Positions 6,507-14,592 of a stretch of 23,629 nt of DNA are shown in pieces. The position numbers and the translations under genes were made by a program. The notes beneath the pieces are model-generated. The model was not told the DNA's origin. It saw only the letters and a program-made list of their open reading frames with translations, and did not search any database. The stretch is taken from the NCBI GenBank assembly GCA_022823105.1, contig JAJDXU010000114.1, positions 1-23,629 of the forward strand, written 5' to 3'. Origin of the DNA: Dehalococcoidia bacterium. Lineage in GTDB: Bacteria; Chloroflexota; Dehalococcoidia; Lucifugimonadales; UBA3495. The number at the start of each line of letters is the position of its first letter. Positions within the stretch are counted from its first letter, which is position 1.

Positions 6507-7061
6507 TTACTGACCGTTATGCGCTCCGCCGTTGCGCTGCTGGCGAAGGTGGGCGATTTCGGCGGTGAGTTCGGTCAGCGCGGTAATGAACGCCCGGTGT
6601 TCCTGCCTGCGTTCCTCTGCCTCCTGCCGGCGATCCTCTTCGGCCTGCCGGATTGCCTCCTCGGCCTGCTGGATTGCCTCCTCGCGGGCGGCAGCGTTCT
6701 TAGCCCGCTGTTCCTCCAGCTGTTTTTGCAGTTCTGCCACTTGCATCTGTGCCGCTATACGCGCGGCTCGTTCCTTCTTGATCATGTCGTACCGCCAAAA
6801 GCCGCCGATCCCGCCGACCAGCCCTCCGTAGGTCAGCATCCTCCCGAAAACGTCAACATTGACGTACCTGGCAATGGAGCCAGGGTTGCAGCCCGTCAAC
6901 GTGGCAATTTCGAGGGTGCAAACTGTGTAGGTATAGTACCAGATGAGCCACGTTGACGCCGCAGTGAACAGGGCGAGCAGTGCCGGCAGCCACACCACTT
7001 CCACAACGTCTGAGGCGTTGGTCGGCCGGCTGTTGAGGGGAAGCCCGGTGGGGTCAACCAT
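6507..7061 (-). CDS. Membrane protein with two loop cysteines and a long coiled coil
   Basis: The 184-aa product starts at ATG 7061, preceded by GAGGGG; a GTG at 7073 in frame is the alternative. Topology: TM1 about 23-45, a short loop with Cys48 and Cys58, TM2 about 74-90, then a highly charged heptad-like helix (about 95-178) rich in Glu, Arg, Gln and Ala. The acidic/basic coiled coil is probably cytoplasmic and the two Cys extracytoplasmic. Its first bases overlap the 3' end of the CcmI-like gene by 8 bases, so the two are coupled. I do not recognise a family. The position between CcmF and thioredoxin genes makes an assembly-factor role plausible; the Cys pair could exchange disulfides with the thioredoxin. 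Confidence 0.75.
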   Translation of the reverse strand: MVDPTGLPLNSRPTNASDVVEVVWLPALLALFTAASTWLIWYYTYTVCTLEIATLTGCNPGSIARYVNVDVFGRMLTYGGLVGGIGGFWRYDMIKKERAARIAAQMQVAELQKQLEEQRAKNAAAREEAIQQAEEAIRQAEEDRRQEAEERRQEHRAFITALTELTAEIAHLRQQRNGGAHNGQ

Positions 7062-7350
7062 CCTGCCCCTCACCGCTTTCCCGGTCCATCTCCCGCAGGA
7101 TGCGCGCGGCCTGGCGGCGGTATTCGTTCAACTGCTCCTGGTAGTCGTCCTCGTTGACGCGGCCCAGCCGGTAGTCGGTTTGCAGGGTGCGGATGGCGTC
7201 GTACACGGCGCTGAGCGCGGCTGTGTTGTCATTCAATGATGGATCGGACTCACCCGATGGAGTCGGTGCGTTTCGCCGCCGCATCACCAGGGGCCACGCC
7301 ACCACGGCGATTATCAGCAGGGCGATGGCGATCGCCAGGCCAAGCTGCAT
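7054..7350 (-). CDS. Small membrane-anchored CcmI-like protein
   Basis: This 98-aa protein has one N-terminal transmembrane segment (about 3-22), a basic MRRR stop-transfer, and a cytoplasmic helical region (about 40-95) with the pattern DYRLGRVNEDDYQEQ. That pattern resembles short proteins placed next to CcmF/CcmH in many bacteria and the N-terminal part of CcmI; the TPR domain of full CcmI is absent. The start ATG 7350 lies 10 bases after the ccmF stop. A role in the haem lyase module with CcmF and CcmH is inferred from this context. There are no Cys or His haem ligands. Confidence 0.75.
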   Translation of the reverse strand: MQLGLAIAIALLIIAVVAWPLVMRRRNAPTPSGESDPSLNDNTAALSAVYDAIRTLQTDYRLGRVNEDDYQEQLNEYRRQAARILREMDRESGEGQDG

Positions 7351-7360
7351 GGCAGGTACG

Positions 7361-9343
7361 CTAATCGGCCGAGCCGGCTGCGGTTGCCGCCACCACCGGA
7401 CGGCGTACCGGCGCCCGGGACGGCCACAGCGCGATCACGGTGCCCAGTATAAGCACCGGCCCGGCGACCCACATCCACCACACCAGCGGATTCACCAGGA
7501 TTCGGAACCCGACGGCGCCATCCTCCCGGTTCTCGCTGGGCACCACGTAGAAGTCCTCCACCGGCGTCGAGCGTATCGCGGCGAGGGTGGACGCCATGTT
7601 GTGGTCGGGATGGAACGTGCGCCGCGGATGCATCGCCTCCAGGAACTCGCCTTTATGGTACACCTCGACCGTGGTGCGAAACTCGGTGCGGTCCGCGAAC
7701 GCCAGCGTCGTCGTGTCCACATACGTCATGCGGTAATCGCCGACGGTGACCTCGTCTCCGGGGAACATGACCACGTCCCGCTGCACGCCGTAGAATGACT
7801 GGCCCACCACTCCCAAAGCGACCATCACCACGGCCAGGTGGACCACGTACCCGCCGTAGCGCGGGCGGTTCGCCATCATCAGGCGCGCGAAACCGACGAC
7901 TGGATTGTCCCCGACGCTCTTTCTCCGCGCGATGGTTCCCCTCGTCCACTCGGCCACGATGCTCGTGGTCACCAGCGCGCACAGGCCAAACCCGACCACC
8001 GCGTAGGGCTGGCGGATTCCCACGGCCAGCAGCGCGGCCGCCGTTATCAACGCCGCCGCGCCCGGCAGCAGCATTGCTCGTCTCAGCGATCGCAGGTTTG
8101 CCCGACGCCAGGGCAGCATCGGCCCCACGCCCATCAGCAGCACCAGCGCCAGCATCAGCGGGCCGTTGACCTGATCATAGAAGGGCCGGGCGACCGTGAT
8201 CTCCTGCTCGGCGAACAGGCGGGACAGCAGAGGATACACCGTGCCCCACAGGGTGGCGAAAGCGACGCCCAGCAGCAGCAGGTTGTTGATCAGGAACGCC
8301 GCCTCGCGCGACAGCATGGAATCCAGCCGCTGCGCGCTCCGCACCAGGTCATAGCGCCAGAAGAATATCGCCATGGGGACGATGACCCCGAATCCCAGGA
8401 ACAGCAGGAATACCCAACCCAGCGTCGACGCGCCGAAGGAATGTACCGACGGCACCGGCCCGCCCCGGTTCATGAACATCCCGTAGAGCGCGAACCCGAA
8501 CGCGATGTTGATCAGCACGATGTTCCACATCCGGAACATGCCGCGCCGTTTCTGTACCATGATGGAGTGGATGAAGGCGGTCAGCGCGATCCAGGGCATG
8601 AACGCCGCGTTCTCCACCGGATCCCAGAACCAGAACCCGCCCCATCCGAGGATGGTGTAGGCCCACCATGATCCCAACAGCAACCCCGACGCCAGCAGCG
8701 CCCAGATGCCGACGCCCCACGCTCGGCCGGCGTCGATCCATTCGTCGCCGCCCTTGCCTCCGATCAGGCTGCCCAGGGAAAAGGCCATCGGTATGCTGAT
8801 GCCCACCAGTCCGGCCATCAACGCAGGCGGGTGGAAGAACATCCCGAAGTGCGTCAGCAGCGGGTTGATGCCCTGGCCGTCGGGCACCGGGAACGGCAGT
8901 TTCTGGAAGGGGTTGGCCATGAACGCCATGACGGCGAGGAAGAAGACCTCGATGAGCATGAGGATGGCAACCGTCCACGGCAGCGTGGGCCGGGTGGCTG
9001 CCGGGGCCAGCCAGATCGCCAGCGCCGCCATCACCGACAGCGCGAACGCGATATACAGCAGCGATCCCTCGTTGCCGGCGTAGAACGCCACCCAAGTAAA
9101 AATGTTGGGCATGGCGATGCTGCTGTGAGCGGCCACATACGCCAGGGAGAAGTCGCGCGTGATGAACGACTGCACCAGCGACAGCGTGGACACCAGCAGG
9201 ACCACCACCAGAACGTAGGATGCCTTGCGGGTGCTGTCCAGCAGGGCGACCGAACCCCGAACCTGCCCCAGAACGGACGCAAAGGTGGCGTAGACGGCCA
9301 GCGCCAGCCCCATCCACAGGCAGGCGGCTCCGAGATCAGCCAT
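7361..9343 (-). CDS. ccmF: Cytochrome c haem lyase subunit CcmF
   Basis: This polytopic membrane protein of system I cytochrome c maturation accepts haem and, with CcmH, attaches it to CXXCH motifs outside the membrane. Its 660 aa match the family length. The haem-handling WWD region is visible at about 226-253 (SWWAYTILGWGGFWFWDPVEN), in a segment flanked by conserved extracytoplasmic His (His166, His171). Many transmembrane helices follow, then a large C-terminal extracytoplasmic domain (about 510-630) before a last helix. The start ATG 9343 lies inside the end of ccmH (8-base overlap) behind a GGAG. The haem-rich ACIII cytochromes encoded just upstream are obvious clients. CcmC belongs to the same superfamily but is much shorter. 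Confidence 0.96.
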   Translation of the reverse strand: MADLGAACLWMGLALAVYATFASVLGQVRGSVALLDSTRKASYVLVVVLLVSTLSLVQSFITRDFSLAYVAAHSSIAMPNIFTWVAFYAGNEGSLLYIAFALSVMAALAIWLAPAATRPTLPWTVAILMLIEVFFLAVMAFMANPFQKLPFPVPDGQGINPLLTHFGMFFHPPALMAGLVGISIPMAFSLGSLIGGKGGDEWIDAGRAWGVGIWALLASGLLLGSWWAYTILGWGGFWFWDPVENAAFMPWIALTAFIHSIMVQKRRGMFRMWNIVLINIAFGFALYGMFMNRGGPVPSVHSFGASTLGWVFLLFLGFGVIVPMAIFFWRYDLVRSAQRLDSMLSREAAFLINNLLLLGVAFATLWGTVYPLLSRLFAEQEITVARPFYDQVNGPLMLALVLLMGVGPMLPWRRANLRSLRRAMLLPGAAALITAAALLAVGIRQPYAVVGFGLCALVTTSIVAEWTRGTIARRKSVGDNPVVGFARLMMANRPRYGGYVVHLAVVMVALGVVGQSFYGVQRDVVMFPGDEVTVGDYRMTYVDTTTLAFADRTEFRTTVEVYHKGEFLEAMHPRRTFHPDHNMASTLAAIRSTPVEDFYVVPSENREDGAVGFRILVNPLVWWMWVAGPVLILGTVIALWPSRAPVRRPVVAATAAGSAD

Positions 9344-9890
9344 CGTTGCGCTCCGCTTCCTCGCCCAGCGCCAGTTCCTGATCTACCGCCGCAAGGTATG
9401 ACTGCAGGTCGTCTCCGTCGCTGGCAGCAGCCACGCTGTTGTCATCGCGCTGGCGCATCGCCCGCAGGGTCAACAGGCCACCACCCAGCGCAGCCACGAC
9501 CAGCACGCCGGGCACAATCCACGCGATCAGGTACACTCCTGAACGCGGCGGCTCTGCAAGCACGCCCGGCCCGTAGCGCTCCGGCGCGGAGAACCAGGCC
9601 AGCACTTCCTTCCTGCTTTTGCCCTCCGACAGCAATTCGCGCACCTGGGCCCGCATCTGCTTCGCCAGTGGTACCTCGGTCTGGTCAATGGTCTGCGCCG
9701 GGCAGACGGGACACATCAGCATCCGGTCAATGTCCTGCGCCTCCGCCTCGTCATACGCCTCGTTCCCATCACCGGATTGTGCGTGGGCAGCGTTGGCCAA
9801 CGTCGTTGCTGCAACCAACGCGGCCAGAGCTACCAGCATAAGAAAAACGCCCCGGTACGCCGGGGCGACTTTGGCCTTCTCGCTGGTCAT
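9336..9890 (-). CDS. ccmH: Cytochrome c maturation protein CcmH
   Basis: This is the thiol-redox component of the haem lyase, which reduces or holds apocytochrome Cys before haem ligation. It has 184 aa: a signal/anchor (about 14-38), the family motif with Cys60 and Cys63 in LMCPVCPAQTIDQ (canonical LRCxxC, here with Met instead of Arg), the helical bundle with WFSAPERYGPGVL (99-111), and a C-terminal transmembrane helix (about 119-141) followed by an acidic tail. The gene begins 29 bases after actE. An ATG at 9839 is an alternative start, but it removes the basic part of the signal. A terminator-like hairpin lies inside its first codons (see 9843-9867). Confidence 0.93.
   Translation of the reverse strand: MTSEKAKVAPAYRGVFLMLVALAALVAATTLANAAHAQSGDGNEAYDEAEAQDIDRMLMCPVCPAQTIDQTEVPLAKQMRAQVRELLSEGKSRKEVLAWFSAPERYGPGVLAEPPRSGVYLIAWIVPGVLVVAALGGGLLTLRAMRQRDDNSVAAASDGDDLQSYLAAVDQELALGEEAERNDG
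9843..9867 (-). terminator. Terminator-like hairpin inside the 5' end of ccmH
   Basis: Read on the minus strand, CGCCCCGG (9867-9860), loop CGTA, CCGGGGCG (9855-9848) form a perfect 8-bp GC stem. It is followed at once by TTTTT (9847-9843) and then CTTA. This has the shape of an intrinsic terminator but encodes VAPAYRGVF of CcmH. It could attenuate transcription between the ACIII and Ccm parts of the operon. Confidence 0.5.
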
Positions 9891-9919
9891 GGTTAGCCGG
9901 ACATTGCTTGGAGCCCGAG

Positions 9920-10471
9920 CTACTGACAGGCGGCCTGATTGCCGTCCTGTATGCAGCCTTCCACGTAGTCCAGCACCAACTCGATTTGGCCTTCGGTCAG
10001 CAGCTTGGAGAAGGAGGGCATCAGGTTCACGCCATTAGCAACGGTATTTCGCAATCCGTCCCGATCCACGCTCTTGGCCGCCTCGGAAGTCAGGTTGGGG
10101 TTGAGGAGCGCAGCGTCGGTGGTCTGGTAGCCGTAGTCAACCACCATGCGGGCCAGCACCTGCCCGTCGCCCTGCCCGGTTGCGCCGTGGCACATCGCGC
10201 AGTTGGTTTCGAAGATGTGCTTACCCGATCCGGCAAAAGACGTCGGCTGCGGCGGCGTGGAGCCATACCACGGCACCGCGGAGGCCGGCGGGCTCAACCG
10301 CGGCGGCTCCTGGGCCTTGTAGGATGGCTGGTAGTGCATCTCGTAGAAGATATCCAGCGGATACGAACCTTGCGAACATCCGACGGCCAGCAAACCGGCC
10401 ACGATGGCCAACCCGACCAACGGCAGCAGTCGCCCGCGCATCAGTTTAGTCCGTGTCATCAACGTTCTCAT
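9920..10471 (-). CDS. actE: ACIII monoheme cytochrome c subunit ActE (lipoprotein)
   Basis: This extracytoplasmic electron-transfer subunit of Alternative Complex III has 183 aa. It has a lipoprotein signal with Cys32 (LLAVGC), the ActE-typical segment YPLDIFYEMHYQPS (37-50), and one haem site CAMCH (91-95) with Met151 in NLMPSF as the probable distal ligand. Two further Cys near the C-terminus (173 and 182) may form a disulfide. It is the last recognised ACIII subunit before the Ccm genes. The start ATG 10471 is taken; an in-frame ATG at 10459 is possible. The likely partner is a terminal oxidase or soluble carrier, not encoded in the window. Confidence 0.93.
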   Translation of the reverse strand: MRTLMTRTKLMRGRLLPLVGLAIVAGLLAVGCSQGSYPLDIFYEMHYQPSYKAQEPPRLSPPASAVPWYGSTPPQPTSFAGSGKHIFETNCAMCHGATGQGDGQVLARMVVDYGYQTTDAALLNPNLTSEAAKSVDRDGLRNTVANGVNLMPSFSKLLTEGQIELVLDYVEGCIQDGNQAACQ

Positions 10472-10519
10472 TCCAGATTTCGGGATAGGTAATTCGGTAA
10501 ACCCGCCGGATCATTGGGG

Positions 10520-11023
10520 CTAAGCGTTGGTGACGTCCACCGCGCCCGCTTCGTTGAGAATGTTCGTTACCTGCGGACCCTGCTCGGCGCCCGCGTTGAC
10601 CAGCAGTCCGATCATGCCCTGGCTGATCCGGTCATCCGACAACCCTCTTGCAACGTTGGGTCTCACCGCCAGCGCCACGCCAATGACCGTGAACAGTATG
10701 GCTCCCAGCAGCGCGCCGGTGTAGCAGATCACTGCCAGCGGCGGCATCGCGAGGATGGGCTTTGGCGCGATGGTCATGGGGACGGCCATGGGCGTGATTT
10801 CGGCGACCACCAGCGACACAATCAGTCCGATCAGTCCGCCGATCAGCGGCCAGACGTACAGCCGGTGCCGTTCCATGCCCTCTCCGAGCGCTCCCTCGGG
10901 ATAGGGTATGTCGGTGAGGAAGTTGTAGTCCGATTCAGGTATGCCGGCCGACTTCAGCGCATCGCCGGCGTCAGCCGCCGCCGAAGCGTCATCGAACAGT
11001 CCCAGGATTGCTTGCCTTGCCAT
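10520..11023 (-). CDS. actD: ActD-like ACIII membrane subunit, second copy
   Basis: This 167-aa protein has an N-terminal ILGLFDDASAAADAGDALK segment typical of the ActD/DUF3341 family, a PYPEGALGE turn, two transmembrane helices (about 54-76 and 86-117) with APKPILAMPPLAVICY between them, and a soluble C-terminal segment (GLLVNAGAEQGPQVTNILNEAGAVDV). It is clearly related to the protein encoded immediately upstream (11045-11605), with which it shares most N-terminal and C-terminal motifs, but it lacks that protein's 15-20 residue N-terminal extension. Only 21 bases separate the genes. In known ACIII, ActD lies beside the NrfD-like subunits and has a structural role. Confidence 0.85.
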   Translation of the reverse strand: MARQAILGLFDDASAAADAGDALKSAGIPESDYNFLTDIPYPEGALGEGMERHRLYVWPLIGGLIGLIVSLVVAEITPMAVPMTIAPKPILAMPPLAVICYTGALLGAILFTVIGVALAVRPNVARGLSDDRISQGMIGLLVNAGAEQGPQVTNILNEAGAVDVTNA

Positions 11024-11044
11024 GCGTCAGGTCCGCTCTTTGCG

Positions 11045-11605
11045 TTACTGGTCCGTTTTGACTTCAACCGCGCCAGCGGAGTTCATGATTTGCACCACCT
11101 CATATCGCCGCTCGGGTTCCGCGTTTACGCGCAGTCCCAACATGCCCTGCGTGATGCGTTCGTCGTAGATCCCAAGCTGGAACTTGGGCAAACGCGACTC
11201 GAACACGATGCCGATCACCGTGAACAGGATCGCGCCCAGCATCGTTCCTTCGTAGCACACGATCGCCATGGGCGGGAGCGACAGGACGGGTTTGCCGCCG
11301 GTAACCAGGGGGTACGCCACCTGCGTCATAGCGGTGATCATGATCCCGGATGACAGGCCCAGCAATGCTCCGATAAAGGGATACAGATACAGGCGGTGCT
11401 TCTCTTCTCTTTCACCCAGCGACCCTTCGGGATAGGGTGAATCGGTGAGGAAGTCGTAGTCCGTCTCTGGGACCCCGGCGTCCTTGAGCGCGTCGCCGGC
11501 GGTCGCCGCGGACTCAGCGTCCTGGAACAGGCCCAGTATGGCCAACTTGTTACTGGGCGGAGATATGGCATCCCGCATCCGCTGCAAAATTCCTGGCATC
11601 GCCAT
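11045..11605 (-). CDS. actD: ActD-like ACIII membrane subunit, first copy
   Basis: This 186-aa protein has a short N-terminal extension, then LAILGLFQDAESAATAGDALK (about 21-41), YDFLTDSPYPEG, a first membrane helix (about 73-95), the family-typical GGKPVLSLPPMAIVCYEGT stretch (102-120), a second helix (about 116-135), and a C-terminal domain ending GAVEVKTDQ. ActD is a two-helix subunit that packs against ActC in ACIII. It is 12 bases downstream of actC, consistent with the usual C-D order. The start ATG 11605 has AGAGAG upstream. The next gene is a paralogue, so the operon encodes two ActD proteins. Confidence 0.88.
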   Translation of the reverse strand: MAMPGILQRMRDAISPPSNKLAILGLFQDAESAATAGDALKDAGVPETDYDFLTDSPYPEGSLGEREEKHRLYLYPFIGALLGLSSGIMITAMTQVAYPLVTGGKPVLSLPPMAIVCYEGTMLGAILFTVIGIVFESRLPKFQLGIYDERITQGMLGLRVNAEPERRYEVVQIMNSAGAVEVKTDQ

Positions 11606-11617
11606 GACGGTAACTCT

Positions 11618-13006
11618 CTAGTCCTCTCTGAATGTGGCGGTCAACTTGCGACGGCCTATCTGCATCTCAGTCCTGAGCACGTCCCCTTCCTTGATGTCGT
11701 AAAGCGGCACCAGCGGGAACACCCGGCTGAACAGCAGCATCAGCATGGACACGAAGGCGAAGGTGGCAGCAACGATGAGCGCTTCCGGCCACCTCGGCAG
11801 GTAGTCGTTCCAGGTGAACGTCAGGAACTGCTTGTTGGCCTGTCCGGGAACGAACAGCAGGTAGCGCTCGAGCCACATGCCCACGTTCACGGAGATACAG
11901 GCGGCCGACATGATCCACAGGTTGCGCCGCCATGCCTTGGGCAGCCACAGGATGACGGGCAGGAAGTAGGTGATGCCCACGAACACTATCATCCAGACGT
12001 TGTATGCAACCCCGTGGTCGCCGGGCAGGAACTGCAGCGCGCGCACCGCCAGCTCGTCGCCCTCCAGGCCGTAGATTCCGAAGATGATCTCCATCACCAG
12101 GAAGTAGAACCAACCGGTGGCAACCACGATCAGCAGGCGGCCCAAGGCGTCGATGTGCTCGTGCCTGATGTAGTCCTGCCAGCCGTATGCCCAGCGCAGC
12201 AGGATCATGGCGAACACCACCGCCGACACGCCGGAGTGGACCGCGCCCACCACAAAGTAGGGCGCGAACACCGTGCTGTGCCACGACTTGATGGCAACCG
12301 CCATTCCGAAGTCCCAGGACACGATGGAGTGCACGGAAACGAACACGGGCAGGATCAGCGCGGAGAGCAGCACGCCCGCGATGATCTGCAATTTCCACTG
12401 CCGAGGGTTGCCCTCCCAGCCCATAGCCAGCATGGTGTACACGATCTTGGGCCAGCCCGTGGTCCGGTCTCGCAGCACCGCAAAGTCCGGCACCAGCGCG
12501 ATGATCACAAACAGGGTGGAGGAGGTGAGGTAGGTAAGAATCGCGGACGGGTCCCACACCAGCGGCGTGCGGATGTTGGGCCAGATGCCGCGGGCGAAGT
12601 CGTAGGGGAACGCCCAGTACAGGATGCGCCACGGCCGGCCGGTGTGGATGATCGGCATGATCATCGCCGTCATCAGCGAGAAAATGGTCAGCACTTCGGC
12701 TGCGCGGGTGGCGGGCCGCCGCCATTCCGCCTTGGCCAGACGCAGGATCGCGGAGAGCATCACCCCGGCGTGGCTGATGCCGATCCAGAACACGAAGTTG
12801 GTGATGAAGAAGCCCCAGACCACCTTGTAGTTCAACCCGGTGATACCCAGGCCGGTGTTGATCATGATCCCGATGGTGATGGTGGCAGCGAGCACCACCG
12901 CGCCCAAAATCGACACCACCGGCCAGAACCACCGCGGCGTTTCCAATATGGACCGCAGCAGGTCCCGGTTGATCTGTGCTGCTGGTAGGACTTTGCCTTC
13001 CTGCAT
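11618..13006 (-). CDS. actC: ACIII membrane subunit ActC (NrfD/PsrC family)
   Basis: This quinol-binding polytopic subunit of ACIII has 462 aa and about ten transmembrane helices. Family hallmarks are clear: GISHAG (76-81), HTGRPW (121-126), PLVWD (148-152), PDFAVLRDR (173-181), VHSIVSWDF (225-233), SWHSTVFAPYFVVGAVHSG (241-259) and VNVGMWLERY near helix nine. In ACIII, ActC takes quinol electrons to the iron-sulfur subunit B and may link this to proton movement. The start is ATG 13006. It lies 92 bases after the ActF-like NrfD gene, an unusually long gap for this operon and one that contains a 14-bp direct repeat. No haem ligand pair for a cytochrome b is expected in this family. Confidence 0.93.
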   Translation of the reverse strand: MQEGKVLPAAQINRDLLRSILETPRWFWPVVSILGAVVLAATITIGIMINTGLGITGLNYKVVWGFFITNFVFWIGISHAGVMLSAILRLAKAEWRRPATRAAEVLTIFSLMTAMIMPIIHTGRPWRILYWAFPYDFARGIWPNIRTPLVWDPSAILTYLTSSTLFVIIALVPDFAVLRDRTTGWPKIVYTMLAMGWEGNPRQWKLQIIAGVLLSALILPVFVSVHSIVSWDFGMAVAIKSWHSTVFAPYFVVGAVHSGVSAVVFAMILLRWAYGWQDYIRHEHIDALGRLLIVVATGWFYFLVMEIIFGIYGLEGDELAVRALQFLPGDHGVAYNVWMIVFVGITYFLPVILWLPKAWRRNLWIMSAACISVNVGMWLERYLLFVPGQANKQFLTFTWNDYLPRWPEALIVAATFAFVSMLMLLFSRVFPLVPLYDIKEGDVLRTEMQIGRRKLTATFRED

Positions 13007-13047
13007 TTTGCCTTACTCTGCCTGTTACGCTCGGTTTGTGGTTTGCG

Positions 13048-13075
13048 TGGTCGGTATCTGGTGGTCGGTATCTGT
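13048..13075. repeat. 14-bp tandem duplication between the two NrfD-like genes
   Basis: TGGTCGGTATCTGG (13048-13061) is followed directly by TGGTCGGTATCTGT (13062-13075), 13 of 14 identical. It lies in the 92-base gap between 13099 and 13006. Confidence 0.9.
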
Positions 13076-13098
13076 TGGAAGTTGCGGTTGTTCGAGGC

Positions 13099-14592
13099 TT
13101 ATTCGGGTTTGGCCAGCACCAGGTACCGACCGCGGATCAGGGTGTCAACCCGCTGGTACATGGAGCCCTCTTTCATTTCCCACAGGGACAGCGGCGGCAG
13201 CAGCATCATGCCAATGCGGAACACCAGCAGCACTATGCCCACGCCGCCCAGGATCATGAAGATGTCCCAGAGGTCGGGGAAGGTCGCGGGAGGGACCGGC
13301 AGCAGCAACGCAGGGAACGAGAAGGCGTCGGACGGCAGGTAATACAGTCCACCCTCCACCGCCGGCGCGGCACCGAACGCCGCGGCGAATATCCGGATGT
13401 GCCACAGCAGCAGGCCGATGATGATGAACACGGCTACCAGCGGCGCGCCCCATCCTTCGCGCCTGGCGTGGTTGGAAACCAGGATCGGGAACGGTATGAA
13501 GAACGTGAAGAACAACTGCGCCCAGAAGATCCCGATGTAAGAATCGAACATCAGGTAGTTCAGGATCGCCTGCTCGACCTCAAGCCGGCCGTACCAGTAC
13601 GTGATGAAGAAGGCGAACAGGTGATAGGTGTGCAGCAGGGTCAGGCCCAGCAGCACCTTGCTGGCCGCCCAGAACGGGGCCTGCCCGATCAGGTCGCGGT
13701 ATCCGCCCCAGCGCCGCATCACGTACGCCACCAGCAGTATCGTGGCCAGGCCGCCCTGGAAGCTGATCACCGTGTAGAACGGCGGCAGGATCGAGTCCTT
13801 CCAGCCGGGGATCATCGCCATCGCGAAGTCGCTGACGATCAGGAACTGCACGAAGACGACCATCATGAAGTACAGCGCGCCCAGGATCGCGAGACCGCCT
13901 TTCTGGATCTGCCACTGACGCTTGGTGCCGTACCAGCCGCCGGCCAGCCTGCCGTACAGCGAGGCTCGGAATCCCGTTACCAGGTGTCGGCTCTGCGCCA
14001 TGTCCGGCATCGCCGCCAGCCACAGGATCGCCACCGAGCAGAAGGAGAGCCCAACCATGCCGGCCAGCAGCCAGCCTGACGGGTTGACCAGTTCCTGGAA
14101 CCAGATTGACCGGCGCACCATCTGCTCCCCGCCCTCGGTCATCACGCCGATGTCGGGCAGCGCGATCAGCGCCGGTATGAACAGCAAGATGTTGACGATG
14201 CTGACCAGCGAGAATATCTCGGCGATCCGCGAGAGAGGTCTCCGCCAGTGGCTCTTGGTGAACCGGAAGGCGCAGGCTGCCAGCGGCGCCGACGCCGTCA
14301 GCGTGAACACGAAAGCGAACGTCGCGACGTAGAATCCCCAGGCCCGGTGGTCCGAGAACCCCGCCGTGGCGACTTTCAGCACAAACCCAACGACGCCGAG
14401 AATGGTCAGCGCCGCGCCGGCGAGCAGCACCATGCGGAAAATGCCCGATGGAGCGCGCTGCTTCTCGTTGACCTCGGCCACCAGCCCCGACGCTTCGGGG
14501 ATCACCCACATCTCGGGCCCGAAATGGCCGTGTTCGTGGGCGTCATGGCCGTGGTCTGCGGAAGGCGGATGCGCCTGCGTTTCGCTTGCCAT
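13099..14592 (-). CDS. Second NrfD/PsrC-like ACIII membrane subunit (ActF-like)
   Basis: This 497-aa polytopic protein has about ten transmembrane helices and ActC-like signatures, for example SDFAMAMIPGWKDSILPPFY and RASLYGRLAGGWYGTKRQWQ. It lacks the canonical ActC motifs HTGRPW and VHSIVSWDF. ACIII contains two NrfD-type subunits (ActC and ActF) packed head to tail. Since the next gene is a clear ActC, this is most likely the ActF counterpart, but its place before actC differs from the usual A-B-C-D-E-F order. The N-terminus is His-rich (HPPSADHGHDAHEHGH, 8-23), which could bind metal. Its ATG overlaps the ActB2 stop (TGATG), showing tight coupling to the iron-sulfur subunit. Confidence 0.85.
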   Translation of the reverse strand: MASETQAHPPSADHGHDAHEHGHFGPEMWVIPEASGLVAEVNEKQRAPSGIFRMVLLAGAALTILGVVGFVLKVATAGFSDHRAWGFYVATFAFVFTLTASAPLAACAFRFTKSHWRRPLSRIAEIFSLVSIVNILLFIPALIALPDIGVMTEGGEQMVRRSIWFQELVNPSGWLLAGMVGLSFCSVAILWLAAMPDMAQSRHLVTGFRASLYGRLAGGWYGTKRQWQIQKGGLAILGALYFMMVVFVQFLIVSDFAMAMIPGWKDSILPPFYTVISFQGGLATILLVAYVMRRWGGYRDLIGQAPFWAASKVLLGLTLLHTYHLFAFFITYWYGRLEVEQAILNYLMFDSYIGIFWAQLFFTFFIPFPILVSNHARREGWGAPLVAVFIIIGLLLWHIRIFAAAFGAAPAVEGGLYYLPSDAFSFPALLLPVPPATFPDLWDIFMILGGVGIVLLVFRIGMMLLPPLSLWEMKEGSMYQRVDTLIRGRYLVLAKPE

